Shown: piece after piece, positions 61,214-64,000 of the stretch
Position numbering within the stretch: the first letter of the stretch is position 1
How the letters are laid out: each line of letters begins with the position of its first letter
Assembly: GCA_963070105.1 (NCBI GenBank)
Contig: OY718807.1
Coordinates: 3,197,001 to 3,261,000, forward strand
Length of the DNA: 64,000 bases
Reading direction: 5' to 3'
DNA from: Litomosoides sigmodontis
Taxonomy: Eukaryota; Nematoda; Chromadorea; Rhabditida; Onchocercidae
The notes under the pieces: model-generated
Databases searched by the model: none
What the model was told of the DNA's origin: nothing
The model's input: the letters and a program-made list of their open reading frames with translations, nothing else
Translations under genes and position numbers: made by a program

Positions 61214-64000
61214 TTTCAGGATCTAAGCTTTTCGCATAAACCTACATATATTCAACGTTTGCTCGCAAGAATGACACAACACTTTTAGCAAGTGCATGAC
61301 TGTGGGAAAGATCTCCTTCAAGACTTCTTCTAAGAGCTCTAGCAAGTTGTCGGCGAGTTGAAGATGCTTGTTCCACAACGGCAAAAAATTCTGTGATCCG
61401 TGGAAATTTATAGCTGATAAAATCATCGCAGACAATTGAATAATCGTCTTCTGAACATATCACCTGGAAAAGAGACAATTTTTTTAGTTCACGTGGCAAA
61501 CATGCATTCTCTCAATGGACATACCGATTTCGACAGCAACAATAGAGCTAGTGCTGGTACACGTAAACTGTTGCAAATATATGGCTTCGTAGTTTCTATA
61601 AATGATGCAAATGAAATTAGCTGGTGATAACTGGATAAACCCTGCAAATGAAAGCAATATTAAAAGTTAAGCAGTATATATTGCATATTGCAAGTAACTT
61701 AATGCTAAAATCAATTTAATTACTTCATTCCATCCACTAAGTGAAAGTAGCGCAAATAAATAAAAGAAAGCAGAGTTAACATGCTGGCCATTTCTTGAAA
61801 TTCATTCTTTAAAAAAGCAGTTTTCCTTCTGAGAAAAATATAAAATTAAAACCTTGTCACTGCAATCGTAACTCAAAGCCTCTGGTAAAAACGCTAAACA
61901 ACTATTCGGATGTAAGACCGCAAATGGCTTTCTTCGCGTATGAACAAAAAGTTCATTTCCGATCTGAAGGGAAGGTTGACGTAAAATCGGGTTGACCGTG
62001 AATTTAGTAAAAAAAAAAGAAATTAGATGTAAGATACGACAGCCATATGCAGTAAAATGAAAGTATGTAGCCAACGATTTCCGCTTTGAACAATGAGAGT
62101 AAAAATTTCTGAAAAACATTCCCAATTCTTGTTCGTCTTAAATTTGACATTAAAAAGTAATCCATGCACGAACTGCATAAGTACGAAAATAATCCACCTT
62201 GTACGAATTGTACTGATCCAGTATAGCATACTGTGGATGAACACCGGCGGTGACAATAAATTTGAGGATTGAAGAGGTAGCATCATTAAAGCGATGAGAC
62301 TTTAAAATATCCCGAATACCGCTTTCACGATTTTCCATATAGAATTCAAGAGCTTGGACATTATCCATAAGTGACGGATTACCGGAAAAAACGGCTTAGT
62401 TATAGTGGTTTTATAGTTGGTTTAGAAGATTGCAACTACAATGGCTTGAGGAAAGGTGGACTGGTAGAAGTTGATGATTAAAGTTGCTATCTTAATCAGA
62501 ATTTTTCAATGTCTTTTACAATCATGAAACAGTCCACTACATGAAAATCAGGCGATTCAACTAATTTATAGTTTTTTAAAACTAAAAAATTTTTCTACCC
62601 TCAGGATTCATTAATGTGTCGAAATGAGCTTCCGGCTTCAATACTTTCCGTTTCTTCACTTCGTAACTGAAAATTATGGCTGACTTGAATTATGGCTATG
62701 GCCACCTTGGCATTTACGAAAAGACAGAAGAGGCTCATAGTTATCTACAAACAATTAAGTGTTTCTCTAATTTCATTTCCGTAAAATAACCGAGCATCTT
62801 TTTTCAGTTCATTGAGACGTTTTCTATCACCGGCATTAATACGGCGCTCACGACTATCCACGTCGCTTTGTGCTTTCAAGATACCACTGCGCTCCAACAG
62901 CTCTTTGAACTGACGTCGCAACTGTCTAAGATTATAAGAATTATTATACATAGTGAGCACAATTTATTTCAATTCCAGGATGTAAACATCTCGGACGTAG
63001 AAAATCAAAGATTTCATTGCAGAAGTCATAATTCCTAGAGAAAACGATGCAAATAATTCGTTCTATTGCTAAATAACTAAAGAGTATCTATGAATAGAAA
63101 ATTTTTTTAAACTACCTGCCTGATTTCATACATGCGTTGAACATCAATTCCCTTCTCTCTACCCCATCGACGTATATCATCACGTTCAGCTTGTATTTCC
63201 ACAAATTCCCTAAAGAGTAAACAGTTACTTGAAAAATCTTGCAATTTCATCAAAATATTTGCAACAGGTCTACATTGATTCGTAGCATAAAATATCGTTT
63301 CCTTGAGCTATATACACTATAATAAGATCGAGTTATTTAAAATTCACCGATATGTATTAATCAGCGCAAATGGATCACCACTATCAGACATAATATTTTT
63401 CCTTTGGTCTAAGATATCCGGTTCCCGAAATGATCGAGTGATGAAAGGTGAGCTGGTTGCTAAGCTTGCAGCAATTGTTAGCGATGGTTCGACTTGTTCA
63501 AAAACGCACCCATATATTAAAACCTTAACAGATGGATATTGAGCAATAAATGAAAATAGCTTTATAATATCTCGTTAAGAGATACTAAAAAGCATAAGAA
63601 AAATGTTACCTTCAATTACATACACAACACACAAATACATACACACGTATTCAAACATAGGACGAACTTTTGCAATTGGAATTTCCACTGGAATATTTGC
63701 TATAATCTTGCCCAAAGATGTTAAGGCATTCGTACTACCAGCTTCCAATATTCCCTGCCTCCATAGACTTTCCACGGCTTCTTCTAACTTGCCCATATTT
63801 GGCTTTTCAATAAACGGAAATTCAAGTGGCGAAACTGGAAGTAAGATAAAATATGATTTTAAGGTACAACAATTACGATATTAAGAAATAATATCTAAAG
63901 AGCAGAATAAGGAATAAGTGCTTAAAAAATAAGCTGATATCGTATTTGGTATAAAATACTCACTTCCAAGATTCATACTGACAATTTGCATAGCCAGAGA
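60582..64000 (-). CDS. smgl-2: DHX34/SMGL-2 type DExH-box RNA helicase, C-terminal part (runs off the right edge)
   Basis: Nonsense-mediated decay helicase that promotes UPF1 activation (family knowledge). Minus-strand exons: 64000-63964 (partial), 63834-63668, 63523-63348, 63209-63116, 62921-62749, 62666-62599, 62394-62198, 61963-61853, 61641-61525, 61463-61246, 61068-60933 and 60713-60582; all phases agree, giving about 541 residues. Only the part after the RecA core is here. The winged-helix/ratchet region starts at [11 protein letters not shown] and includes FPFIEKP and [16 protein letters not shown]. Next come [41 protein letters not shown] and the OB-like part with [16 protein letters not shown]. 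It ends in a Cys/His finger, CDVC-x14-H-x3-H, ending [18 protein letters not shown] and the terminal finger separate DHX34 from other DEAH helicases. Confidence 0.92.
61162..61210. repeat. (TA)n microsatellite in helicase intron
   Basis: About 24 uninterrupted ta units, the longest pure dinucleotide tract seen in the window, in the intron between the exons 61246-61463 and 60933-61068. Confidence 0.97.

Overview
The window is nuclear DNA of an AT-rich nematode. It carries a Cav2 calcium-channel gene (unc-2 type), a DHX34/SMGL-2 type DExH helicase gene and an HNF4-like nuclear hormone receptor gene. All are cut by many introns with GT..(T)TTCAG borders and separated by microsatellite-rich spacers. 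The species cannot be named from sequence alone; a non-Caenorhabditis parasitic lineage is my inference. No bacterial, viral or transposon coding sequence was recognised. All exon borders below were read by eye from splice signals, frame continuity and family resemblance.

Layout. 1-8275 (+): HNF4-like nuclear receptor. Zinc fingers are on the first three supported exons, the ligand-binding domain at about 4280-6547, and a Ser/Thr/Asn-rich tail ends at 8275. The extreme N-terminus is uncertain. 8276-19022: no confirmed gene, but several RNA-hairpin candidates and simple repeats. 19023-32214 (+): a tentative small gene of unknown function. Three possible first exons all end in phase 2 and can join the same second exon; a well-formed 28-bp hairpin lies in its large intron. 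32215-36684: spacer with long CA/GA microsatellites and a palindrome cluster. 36685-59297 (+): complete or nearly complete Cav2 alpha-1 subunit in 42 exons, 5790 nt of coding sequence, about 1929 residues, with all four repeats and the EEEE filter. 60582-64000 (-): 3' two-fifths or so of the DHX34 homologue, running off the right edge, tail to tail with the channel gene.

The least expected items lie inside or beside the channel gene. (1) The intron at 49132-50285 holds an antisense two-exon gene for a 120-residue protein with two predicted membrane helices. (2) A 66-nt, frame-preserving cassette exon candidate lies within the EF-hand region. (3) A minus-strand ORF or terminal exon ending in Cys-Cys-Cys lies just before the first membrane-domain exon. 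Outside it, a pair of tandem hairpins at 16781-16899 shows apparent compensatory base changes.

The channel should conduct presynaptic calcium current, the helicase should act in nonsense-mediated mRNA decay, and the receptor should control transcription. No functional link between the three is visible; their proximity looks incidental.
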